Source: RBG-16-66-20 sp964564865 | GTDB taxonomy: Bacteria > Pseudomonadota > Gammaproteobacteria > Burkholderiales > SG8-39 | Direction: 5' to 3' | Length of the DNA stretch: 11,646 bases | Assembly: GCA_964564865.1 (NCBI GenBank) | Contig: CAZMDA010000087.1 | Span: forward strand, 1 to 11,646 | Shown: piece after piece, positions 1-7,499 of the stretch | Position numbering within the stretch: position 1 is the first letter of the stretch | How the letters are laid out: the number at the start of each line of letters is the position of its first letter | Translations under genes and position numbers: made by a program | Notes under the pieces: model-generated | The model's database searches: none | Told to the model about the DNA's origin: nothing | The model's input: the letters and a program-made list of their open reading frames with translations, nothing else

Positions 1-1288
1 GGTGCTGTCCACCAACGGCGACACCTTCCTGGGCGGCGAGGACTTCGACCAGCGCCTGATCGACTACATCGTCGAGGAGTTCAAGAAGCAGTCCGGCGTC
101 GACCTCGCCAAGGACCCGATCGCCCTGCAGCGGGTGAAGTCGGCGGCCGAGCGCGCCAAGATCGAGCTCTCCTCGTCGCAGCAGACCGAGATCAACGAGC
201 CCTACATCGCCATGACCGGCGGCGCGCCGCAGCACCTGACGATGAAGATCACGCGCGCCAAGTTCGAGTCGCTGGTGGACGCGCTGATCGAGCGCACCAT
301 CGAGCCCTGCCGCATCGCCATCAAGGACGCCGGCATCAAGGTGTCCGACATCCAGGACGTGATCCTGGTGGGCGGCATGACGCGCATGCCCAAGGTGGTG
401 GACAAGGTGCGCGAGTTCTTCGGCAAGGAGCCGCGCAAGGACGTCAACCCGGACGAGGCGGTGGCGGTGGGCGCCGCGATCCAGGCCGGCGTGCTCAAGG
501 GCGAGGTGAAGGACGTGCTGCTGCTCGACGTCACGCCGCTGTCCCTCGGCATCGAGACGCTGGGCGGGGTGATGACCAAGCTGATCGCCAAGAACACCAC
601 CATCCCGACCAAGGCGCAGCAGGTGTTCTCCACCGCGGACGACAACCAGACCGCGGTGACCATCCACGTGCTGCAGGGCGAGCGCGACATGGCCTCGGGC
701 AACAAGTCGCTGGGCCAGTTCAACCTCACCGACATCGCGCCGGCGCCGCGCGGCATGCCGCAGATCGAGGTCATGTTCGACATCGACGCCAACGGCATCC
801 TGCACGTCACCGCCAAGGACAAGTCCACCGGCAAGGAGGCGAAGATCAAGATCCAGGCCGGCTCCGGCCTCACCGAGGAGGAGATCCAGCGCATGGTGAA
901 GGACGCCGAGGCGCACGCCGAGGAGGACCGGAAGGCGCTGGAGCTGGTCAACGCGCGCAACCAGTGCGAGGCGCTGGTGCACTCGGTGAAGAAGTCCCTC
1001 GCCGAGCACGGCGCCAAGCTGGACGCGGGCGAGAAGGAGAAGATCGAGGCCGCGCTGAAGGATGCCGAGGGCGTGCTCAAGTCCGAGGACAAGGCCGCCA
1101 TCGAGGCCAAGTCCCAGGCGCTGGCGCAGGCCGCGCAGAAGCTGGGCGAGAAGGTCTACGCCGAGGAGCAGGACAAGCAGCAGGCGGCCGGCGCCGGCGC
1201 GCAGGCGGGCGGCGGCGAGGCGAAGAAGGACGACGGCGACGTGGTCGACGCGGAGTTCACGGAAGTCAAGGACAAGAAAACCGGCTGA
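1..1288 (+). CDS. dnaK: Chaperone DnaK (Hsp70), 3' part
   Basis: This is the cytoplasmic ATP-dependent Hsp70 chaperone, which binds exposed hydrophobic peptides with DnaJ and GrpE. The reading frame is open through the left edge, so the gene starts outside the window. About 215 N-terminal residues are missing by comparison with the roughly 640-residue family. The 428 visible residues begin in the nucleotide-binding domain (TNGDTFLGGEDFD) and include the GGMTRMP and GKEPRKDVNPDEAVAVGAA segments. The hydrophobic interdomain linker (DVLLLD) lies at visible residues 171-176. The beta-sandwich substrate-binding domain follows, then a helical lid. The C-terminus has the usual low-complexity tail and the conserved acidic end DVVDAEFTEVKDKK. 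The 17-base gap to dnaJ indicates an operon. No frameshift or missing motif is seen in the visible part. The identification is essentially certain. Confidence 0.98.
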   Translation, partial: VLSTNGDTFLGGEDFDQRLIDYIVEEFKKQSGVDLAKDPIALQRVKSAAERAKIELSSSQQTEINEPYIAMTGGAPQHLTMKITRAKFESLVDALIERTIEPCRIAIKDAGIKVSDIQDVILVGGMTRMPKVVDKVREFFGKEPRKDVNPDEAVAVGAAIQAGVLKGEVKDVLLLDVTPLSLGIETLGGVMTKLIAKNTTIPTKAQQVFSTADDNQTAVTIHVLQGERDMASGNKSLGQFNLTDIAPAPRGMPQIEVMFDIDANGILHVTAKDKSTGKEAKIKIQAGSGLTEEEIQRMVKDAEAHAEEDRKALELVNARNQCEALVHSVKKSLAEHGAKLDAGEKEKIEAALKDAEGVLKSEDKAAIEAKSQALAQAAQKLGEKVYAEEQDKQQAAGAGAQAGGGEAKKDDGDVVDAEFTEVKDKKTG

Positions 1289-1305
1289 GCCGGAGAAAGT
1301 AGCGT

Positions 1306-2427
1306 GTGGCAAAGCGCGACTACTACGAAGTGCTTGGGGTAAACCGGGACGCCTCCGAAGAGGACATCAAGAAGGCGTACCGCAAGCTCGCCATGAAGTG
1401 GCATCCGGACCGCAATCCGGACAACCCCAAGGCCGAGGAGAAGTTCAAGGAAGCGAAGGAAGCCTACGAGATCCTCTCGGAGGCTTCCAAGCGCTCGGCC
1501 TACGACCAGTACGGCCACGCCGGCGTCGATCCGTCGGCGGCGGCGGGCGCCGGGGCCGGCGCCCAGGCCGGCTTCGGCGACATGTTCAGCGACATCTTCG
1601 GCGAGATCTTCGGCGGCGGTCGCCAGGGCCGCTCCAACGTCTTCCGCGGCGCCGACCTGCGCTACAACCTGGAGATCTCGCTGGAGCAGGCGGCGCACGG
1701 CTTCGAGACCCGGATCCGCATCCCGACGCTCGCGGCCTGCGAGACCTGCCATGGCTCGGGCGCCAAGCCCGGCACCCAGCCCACCACCTGCACCACCTGC
1801 CGCGGCGCCGGGCAGGTGCGCGTGTCGCAGGGCCCCTTCTCCATCGCCCAGACCTGCCCGCGCTGCCACGGCAGCGGCAAGATGGTGGCGCATCCCTGCG
1901 CCGCCTGCTCGGGCGCCGGGCGCATCAAGCACCAGAAGACGCTGTCGGTGCGCATTCCCGCCGGGGTGGACGAGGGCGACCGCGTGCGCCTGTCCGGCGA
2001 GGGCGAGGCCGGCGTCAACGGCGGCCCGCCGGGCGACCTCTACGTGCAGGTGCACCTCAAGCCGCACGCGGTGTTCCAGCGCGACCACGACGACCTGCAC
2101 TGCGAGATGCCGGTGTCCTTCGCCGCCGCGGCGCTGGGCGGCGAAGTCGAGGTGCCGACGCTCGAGGGCAGCGCGAAGATCCACGTCCCCGGCGGCACCC
2201 AGACCGGCAAGACCTTCCGGCTGCGCGGCAAGGGCATCAAGGGCGTGAGGAGCCAGGCACCCGGGGATCTCTTCTGCCACGTGGTGGTGGAGACGCCGGT
2301 CAACCTGACCGCGCGGCAGAAGGAACTGCTGCAGGAGTTCGAGGCCATCAGCCAGAAGGACTCGGCGCGCCACAACCCGCGCGCCAAGGGCTGGTTCGAC
2401 AAGGTGAAGGAGTTCTTCGAAAGCTGA
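1306..2427 (+). CDS. dnaJ: Chaperone DnaJ (Hsp40 co-chaperone)
   Basis: DnaJ delivers unfolded proteins to DnaK and stimulates its ATPase through the J domain. The product is 373 residues, the normal length for the family. The J domain is at residues 5-70, with the HPD motif at 33-35. An Ala/Gly/Phe-rich linker follows (about 75-110), including repeated FGDMF / DIFGEIFGGG pieces. The zinc-binding region has four CxxCxGxG repeats, with cysteine pairs at 145/148, 162/165, 184/187 and 198/201. The C-terminal peptide-binding domain ends at the stop. The start is GTG at 1306, supported by an exact family N-terminus (AKRDYYEVLG) and by GGAG at 1292-1295. The gene follows dnaK in the same operon and ends at the hairpin at 2426-2448. 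All key residues are present. Confidence 0.98.
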   Translation: MAKRDYYEVLGVNRDASEEDIKKAYRKLAMKWHPDRNPDNPKAEEKFKEAKEAYEILSEASKRSAYDQYGHAGVDPSAAAGAGAGAQAGFGDMFSDIFGEIFGGGRQGRSNVFRGADLRYNLEISLEQAAHGFETRIRIPTLAACETCHGSGAKPGTQPTTCTTCRGAGQVRVSQGPFSIAQTCPRCHGSGKMVAHPCAACSGAGRIKHQKTLSVRIPAGVDEGDRVRLSGEGEAGVNGGPPGDLYVQVHLKPHAVFQRDHDDLHCEMPVSFAAAALGGEVEVPTLEGSAKIHVPGGTQTGKTFRLRGKGIKGVRSQAPGDLFCHVVVETPVNLTARQKELLQEFEAISQKDSARHNPRAKGWFDKVKEFFES

Positions 2428-2448
2428 AACAGGGACGGTCCCTGTTTC
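2426..2448. terminator. Perfect hairpin between convergent dnaJ and cysS
   Basis: The 10-base arms GAAACAGGGA and TCCCTGTTTC are exact reverse complements separated by CGG. The hairpin starts inside the dnaJ stop codon and ends 6 bases from the cysS stop codon, filling most of the 27-base gap. Each strand ends the stem with TTT, so it could end transcription from both sides, although the U-tract is short for a strong intrinsic terminator. Short palindromes built on GGGAC/GTCCC also occur as dispersed REP-like repeats in many proteobacteria, so this may be a genome-wide repeat that also serves as a terminator. That part is recollection and inference. Confidence 0.55.
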
Positions 2449-2454
2449 GCCGTG

Positions 2455-3816
<1,362 letters not shown>

Positions 3817-3855
3817 GGATGGTGAGCCTGCGGTACCCTGTCCGGCGCGCCCTTG

Positions 3856-3884
3856 TTGTGATCGGCCGGGGCTTAGTCTAGAAT
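3856..3884 (+). promoter_or_regulatory. Sigma-70 type promoter for the TPR-lpxH operon
   Basis: TTGTGA at 3856-3861 (four of six matches to the -35 consensus) is followed after exactly 17 bases by TAGAAT at 3879-3884 (five of six matches to the -10). The expected start point is near 3891, about 30 bases ahead of the ATG at 3922. It is the best promoter candidate in the 105-base divergent gap. It is the only obvious one for the four rightward genes, whose ends otherwise touch or overlap. Confidence 0.6.
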
Positions 3885-3910
3885 GCGAAACCTTCTGTAG
3901 GGCCTTGAAA

Positions 3911-3919
3911 AGTATAACA
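3911..3919 (-). promoter_or_regulatory. Candidate extended -10 promoter for cysS
   Basis: Read on the minus strand, TGTTATACT is an extended -10 element (TG, one base, then TATACT with five of six consensus matches). Transcription would start near 3904 and give a leader of roughly 88 bases to the cysS ATG. No convincing -35 hexamer lies at 16-18 bases upstream, which is acceptable for an extended -10 promoter. The element lies just upstream of the start codon of the divergent TPR gene. It is supported by sequence match only. Confidence 0.35.
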
Positions 3920-3921
3920 CA

Positions 3922-4995
3922 ATGACCGCATCGCCGACCCTCCTCCGCACCCTTGCCGCGTTTGCGGTCGCGGCGGCGGCCAGCTTATTCGTTTCGTCCA
4001 GCGTCGCGCAATCCGACGAGGTGCAGGAAGCGGCGAAGCTGCTCAAGGCCGGGCAGCATCCGCAGGCGCTCGAGCGCGTCAACAAGGTGCTGGCAGGAAA
4101 GCCGCGCGACCCGCAGGCGCGCTTCCTGAAGGGCCTCATCCTCGCCGAGCAGGGCAACGGCAAGGAAGCCATCGGCATCTTCCTCAAGCTGACGCAGGAT
4201 TTCCCGCAGTTGCCCGAGCCGTACAACAACCTCGCCGTGCTCTACGCCGCCGATGGCCAGTACGACAAGGCGCGCGCCGCGCTGGAACAGTCCATCCGCA
4301 CCCATCCCAGCTACGCCACCGCCTACGAGAACCTGGGCGACGTCTACGCCAAGCTGGCCAGCCAGGCCTACGACAAGGCGCTGCAGATCGATTCGGGCAA
4401 CGCCGGCGCCAAGAACAAGCTCGCGCTGGTGCGCGAACTGGTCGGCGCCCCGGTCAAGCCCGCTGCCGTCGCGGTCGCCGCGGCGCCCGCCGCCGCTCCG
4501 GCCGCGGCGCCTGCCCCTGCCGCGCCCGCCCCAGCCGCCGCTCCCGCCGCCGCCCCCACCAAGCCTTCCCCGGTCGCTTCGGCGGCGCCAGCCGCCGAAG
4601 CGAAACCTGCGGCGCCCAAACCGGCGACCCCGCCTGCGACCGGCGCGGCCAACCCCTCCGCCGAGGTCCTCGACGCCGTGAACGCCTGGGCCAAGGCCTG
4701 GGCCGCCAAGGACGTGGACGCCTACCTCGCCCATTACGCCAGGGACTTCAAGACCCCGGGCGGCGAAGCGCGCGACGCGTGGGAGAAAGGCCGGCGCGTG
4801 CGCATCACCGCGCCCAAGTCCATCTCCGTCGGCATCAGCGCGCCGAAAGTGACCCTGTCGGGCGACAGCCAGGCGAGCGTCACCTTCCGCCAGGCCTACA
4901 AGTCGGACGTGACCAGCGCCAACAGCACCAAGACCCTGGTGATGGTGAAGTCCAACGGCCGCTGGCAGATCCAGCAGGAGCGGGTCGGAAATTGA
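3922..4995 (+). CDS. Secreted TPR protein with C-terminal NTF2-like (Csd6 C-terminal type) domain
   Basis: The 357-residue product starts with a signal peptide (hydrophobic segment about 11-24, likely cleavage after SVA at 27-29), so it should act in the periplasm. Residues about 33-170 are tetratricopeptide repeats: three near-complete units and a shorter, degenerate fourth. These are protein-protein interaction modules. An Ala/Pro/Lys linker of very low complexity covers about 176-245. The last 110 residues form a compact alpha/beta domain beginning with NAWAKAWAAKDVDAYLAHYA and ending with NGRWQIQQE, typical of the NTF2/SnoaL-like fold. The same domain closes the next gene, including the YLAHYA motif. 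No catalytic motif is visible. The gene overlaps the L,D-transpeptidase gene by 4 bases, so the products probably work together, perhaps as scaffold or substrate-recognition partner. The start has only a weak ribosome binding site (GAAAAG near 3908). The partnership is inference. Confidence 0.85.
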   Translation: MTASPTLLRTLAAFAVAAAASLFVSSSVAQSDEVQEAAKLLKAGQHPQALERVNKVLAGKPRDPQARFLKGLILAEQGNGKEAIGIFLKLTQDFPQLPEPYNNLAVLYAADGQYDKARAALEQSIRTHPSYATAYENLGDVYAKLASQAYDKALQIDSGNAGAKNKLALVRELVGAPVKPAAVAVAAAPAAAPAAAPAPAAPAPAAAPAAAPTKPSPVASAAPAAEAKPAAPKPATPPATGAANPSAEVLDAVNAWAKAWAAKDVDAYLAHYARDFKTPGGEARDAWEKGRRVRITAPKSISVGISAPKVTLSGDSQASVTFRQAYKSDVTSANSTKTLVMVKSNGRWQIQQERVGN

Positions 4996-6173
4996 CCGCA
5001 TCGCGTAGCGCATCGCTTCTCCGCGCCGCCGCCTTCGCCGCAGCCGTCCTTGCCTTCGCCGCCGGCGCGCACGCGGCGGGCCCGGAGAAGCAGCTCTCCG
5101 CGGTGCTGCAGGCGATCGACGAGCGGCGCCTGGATCTCGCCCTGCAGCGCGTGGAGGCGCTGATCGCGGCGCACCCGAACTTCCGCCTCGCGCACCTCAT
5201 CCGCGGCGACCTGCTGCTCGCGCGCCGCCAGCCGATCCAGACCCTGGGCAACGTGCCCAAGACCGTGCCGCAGGACAAGATCGAAGGCCTGCGCGCCGAG
5301 GCGCACTCGCGGCTGCGCGCGCTGCGCGAGCGCCCCAACGGCGACCTGGTGCCGCGCCACGTGCTGCAGCTGGATGCCAGCCAGGAGCACGCGCTGGTGG
5401 TGGATTCGCGCCGCTCGCGGCTGTACGTGTTCCAGAACGACGGCGGCCGGCCGCGGCTGGTCGCGGACTACTACGTCACGCTGGGCAAGAACGGCGTCGA
5501 GAAGACCCTCGAGGGCGACCAGAAGACCCCGATCGGCGTCTACCACGTCACCGCCAACCTGCCGCGGCGCAAGCTCACCGACTTCTACGGCTCCGGGGCC
5601 TTCCCGATCAACTACCCCAACGCCTGGGACAGGAAGCTGGGGCGCACCGGCCACGGCATCTGGCTGCACGGCACGCCCTCGGACACCTACAGCCGCCCGC
5701 CGCGCGCGAGCGACGGCTGCATCGTGCTCGCCAATACCGACCTCGACCTCGTCGCCGGCAAGGTGCGCGTCGGCGCCACCCCGGTGGTGATCGCCGACGA
5801 GGTGGAGTGGGTGCCGGCGGCGACGCTGGAGGCCGAGAGGAAGGGCCTCGCCGACGCGCTGGAGGCCTGGCGCGCCGACTGGGAAAGCCGCGACACCGCG
5901 CGGTACCTCGCGCACTACGCCGCCAAGTTCCACTCCGGCGACCAGGACCTGCCCGCCTGGTCGGCCCACAAGCGCAAGGTCAACGCCGGCAAGCAGTGGA
6001 TCAAGGTGGGCCTCAGCCGGGTGTCCATGTTCCACTACCCGCGCGAGAAGTTCGTCGTGGTCGGCTTCGACCAGGACTACCGTTCCAGCAACCTTTCCAA
6101 CGTCATGCGCAAGCGCCAGTACTGGGTGCGCGAGGGCGGGCGCTGGAAAATCCTCTACGAAGGTGGTGCATGA
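4992..6173 (+). CDS. L,D-transpeptidase-family protein, Csd6-like (YkuD plus NTF2-like domain)
   Basis: This is a predicted periplasmic peptidoglycan-modifying enzyme of 393 residues. The order is: signal peptide (1 to about 28, AHA cleavage site); a helical TPR-like segment (about 33-80); a YkuD catalytic domain (about 125-275) with His226 in LHGTP and the catalytic Cys243 in SDGCIVL; and a C-terminal NTF2-like domain (about 287-393). Helicobacter Csd6 has the same kind of architecture and is an L,D-carboxypeptidase that trims tetrapeptide stems, so carboxypeptidase activity is as likely as 3-3 cross-linking. The start is taken as TTG at 4992, inside the upstream stop (TTGA overlap), with GGAG at 4977-4980. 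It yields a complete signal peptide resembling that of the preceding protein. The frame stays open further upstream, but only as overlap with the TPR gene. The gene ends in an ATGA overlap with the cyclophilin gene. Confidence 0.88.
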   Translation: MTASRSASLLRAAAFAAAVLAFAAGAHAAGPEKQLSAVLQAIDERRLDLALQRVEALIAAHPNFRLAHLIRGDLLLARRQPIQTLGNVPKTVPQDKIEGLRAEAHSRLRALRERPNGDLVPRHVLQLDASQEHALVVDSRRSRLYVFQNDGGRPRLVADYYVTLGKNGVEKTLEGDQKTPIGVYHVTANLPRRKLTDFYGSGAFPINYPNAWDRKLGRTGHGIWLHGTPSDTYSRPPRASDGCIVLANTDLDLVAGKVRVGATPVVIADEVEWVPAATLEAERKGLADALEAWRADWESRDTARYLAHYAAKFHSGDQDLPAWSAHKRKVNAGKQWIKVGLSRVSMFHYPREKFVVVGFDQDYRSSNLSNVMRKRQYWVREGGRWKILYEGGA

Positions 6174-6751
6174 AACTGCTCGACATCCTCAAGCCCCTGG
6201 TGGTCCTCTCCGCGGCCGCGGCCGCCCCCGGCGCGCTGGGCGCGGACCCGCAGGTGGACATCAAGACCAACATGGGCACCATCCGCCTGGAGCTCTACCC
6301 GGCCAAGGCGCCGAAATCGGTCGAGAACTTCCTGCAGTACGTGAAGGACGGCCACTACAGCGGCACGGTGTTCCACCGCGTCATCGACGGCTTCATGATC
6401 CAGGGCGGCGGCTTCGACAAGGATTACCGGCAGAAGCAGACTCGCGCCCCGATCCAGAACGAGGCCAAGAACGGCCTGAAGAACGACCTCGGCACCATCG
6501 CCATGGCGCGCACCAGCGACCCGCACTCGGCGAGCGCGCAGTTCTTCATCAACGTCAAGAACAACGACTTCCTCAACGCACCCGGCCAGGACGGCTGGGG
6601 CTACGCGGTGTTCGGCAAGGTGGTCTCGGGCCTGGACACGGTGATGAAGATCGCCAAGCTCCCGACCGGCTCGGGCGGCCCGTTCCGCACCGACGTGCCG
6701 CGCGAGGCGGTGGTGATCGAGTCCATGACGGTGGTGGCCGCCAAGAAGTGA
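6170..6751 (+). CDS. ppiA: Periplasmic cyclophilin-type peptidyl-prolyl cis-trans isomerase
   Basis: This enzyme catalyses cis-trans isomerisation of Xaa-Pro bonds during folding. The product is 193 residues. A signal peptide of about 25 residues with an ALGA cleavage site places it in the periplasm, as for PpiA rather than the cytoplasmic PpiB. The cyclophilin domain carries the active-site segment FHRVIDGFMIQGGGF from residue 68 (catalytic Arg70). It also has ARTSDPHSASAQFFIN (Phe125/Phe126) and GYAVFGKV near the end. The ATG at 6170 overlaps the upstream stop (ATGA), implying translational coupling. Related genomes often carry a periplasmic and a cytoplasmic cyclophilin gene in tandem before lpxH; only one is present here. 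The function is certain. The ppiA symbol rests on the signal peptide. Confidence 0.93.
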   Translation: MKLLDILKPLVVLSAAAAAPGALGADPQVDIKTNMGTIRLELYPAKAPKSVENFLQYVKDGHYSGTVFHRVIDGFMIQGGGFDKDYRQKQTRAPIQNEAKNGLKNDLGTIAMARTSDPHSASAQFFINVKNNDFLNAPGQDGWGYAVFGKVVSGLDTVMKIAKLPTGSGGPFRTDVPREAVVIESMTVVAAKK

Positions 6752-6752
6752 T

Positions 6753-7478
6753 GTGAGCCGGGCCCTGTTCATCTCCGACCTGCACCTCACGGTCGAGCGC
6801 CCCGGGACCAACGAGCAGTTCTTCCGCTTCCTGCACGAGGAGGCCGCGCGCGCGGACGCGCTGTACATCCTCGGGGACCTGTTCGAGTACTGGGTCGGGG
6901 ATGACGGCATCGAGGAGGATCCGCTCGGGCGGCAGGTGGTGCGGGCGCTGCGGGTGCTGTCCAAGGCCGGGATCGCGGTCCACCTGATGGTGGGCAATCG
7001 GGACTTCCTGATGGGATCCAGGTTCTGTGCTGAATCGGGGGCCGAGTTTCTCGACGACCCGAGGGTCGTCGAGATCGATGGAAAGCGGGTCCTGCTGATG
7101 CACGGCGACACGCTGTGCACGGATGATGCGGATTACCAGGGCTGGCGGGCGACCGCTCGCTCCGAAGCCTGGCAGAAGGCGTTCCTCGCCAAGTCCCTGC
7201 CCGAGCGGCGCGAGACCATCGAGGGCCTGCGCGCGAAGAGCAAGGCCGTGGTGCAGGCCAAGCCCGCGGAGATCATGGACGTCAATGAAGGCGCGGTGCG
7301 CGAGGCCTTCCGCGTGCACGATGTCCAGTTGCTGATCCACGGCCATACCCACCGGCCGGCGAAGCACGAGCACGAGGTCAATGGCCGCCGGTGCCAGCGC
7401 TGGGTGCTGCCGGACTGGTACGGGCGCGGGGGCTACCTCGTGCTGGATCCGGTCGGGCCGAGGCTGGTGAGCTTCTAG
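6753..7478 (+). CDS. lpxH: UDP-2,3-diacylglucosamine diphosphatase LpxH
   Basis: LpxH hydrolyses UDP-2,3-diacylglucosamine to lipid X and UMP, the fourth step of lipid A synthesis, at the inner face of the cytoplasmic membrane. The 241 residues show the calcineurin-like metallophosphatase set: D9 and H11 in SDLHL, D42 in GDLFEYWVGDD, N82 in GNRDF, H117 in MHGD, and H198 and H200 in HGHTHRP. The length is normal for the family. The start is GTG at 6753, one base after the cyclophilin stop, with AAGAAG upstream as a weak ribosome binding site. Codons in about 7000-7140 (AGG, TGT, GCT, GGA, TTT, GGG) are less biased to G/C in the third position than those of neighbouring genes. The same stretch holds a perfect 26-base inverted repeat. 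The gene is last in its operon. Confidence 0.96.
   Translation: MSRALFISDLHLTVERPGTNEQFFRFLHEEAARADALYILGDLFEYWVGDDGIEEDPLGRQVVRALRVLSKAGIAVHLMVGNRDFLMGSRFCAESGAEFLDDPRVVEIDGKRVLLMHGDTLCTDDADYQGWRATARSEAWQKAFLAKSLPERRETIEGLRAKSKAVVQAKPAEIMDVNEGAVREAFRVHDVQLLIHGHTHRPAKHEHEVNGRRCQRWVLPDWYGRGGYLVLDPVGPRLVSF
7049..7074. repeat. Perfect inverted repeat inside lpxH
   Basis: The arms TCTCGACGACCC (7049-7060) and GGGTCGTCGAGA (7063-7074) are exact reverse complements around the two bases GA. They encode the LDDPRVVE part of LpxH. In mRNA they would form an 11-bp hairpin with a CGAG loop. The repeat is seen directly; any function is unknown. Confidence 0.75.
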
Positions 7479-7499
7479 ATGTAACCGATCGGTTACATC
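7478..7499. repeat. 22-bp perfect palindrome between convergent lpxH and metZ
   Basis: The half-site GATGTAACCGA is followed at once by its exact reverse complement. The palindrome starts on the last base of the lpxH stop codon and reaches into the metZ stop codon, so it fills the whole gap. As RNA it gives a 9-bp stem with a GATC loop and could act as a bidirectional terminator or 3'-end stabiliser, but neither side has a U-tract. A centrally symmetric site of this length could equally bind a dimeric regulator. The position at two gene ends favours a 3'-end role. Confidence 0.6.

Noticed and set aside
4447..4660. GC-rich low-complexity block in the TPR gene as a possible DNA repeat array or frameshifted region
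   Set aside because: It stays in frame and encodes an Ala/Pro/Lys linker. No fixed repeat unit is visible, so it is ordinary low-complexity coding sequence.
4779..4991. Upstream extension of the L,D-transpeptidase frame to an ATG at 4779
   Set aside because: The extension overlaps the NTF2-like domain of the TPR gene and would bury the signal peptide about 70 residues from the N-terminus. The TTG at 4992 fits better.
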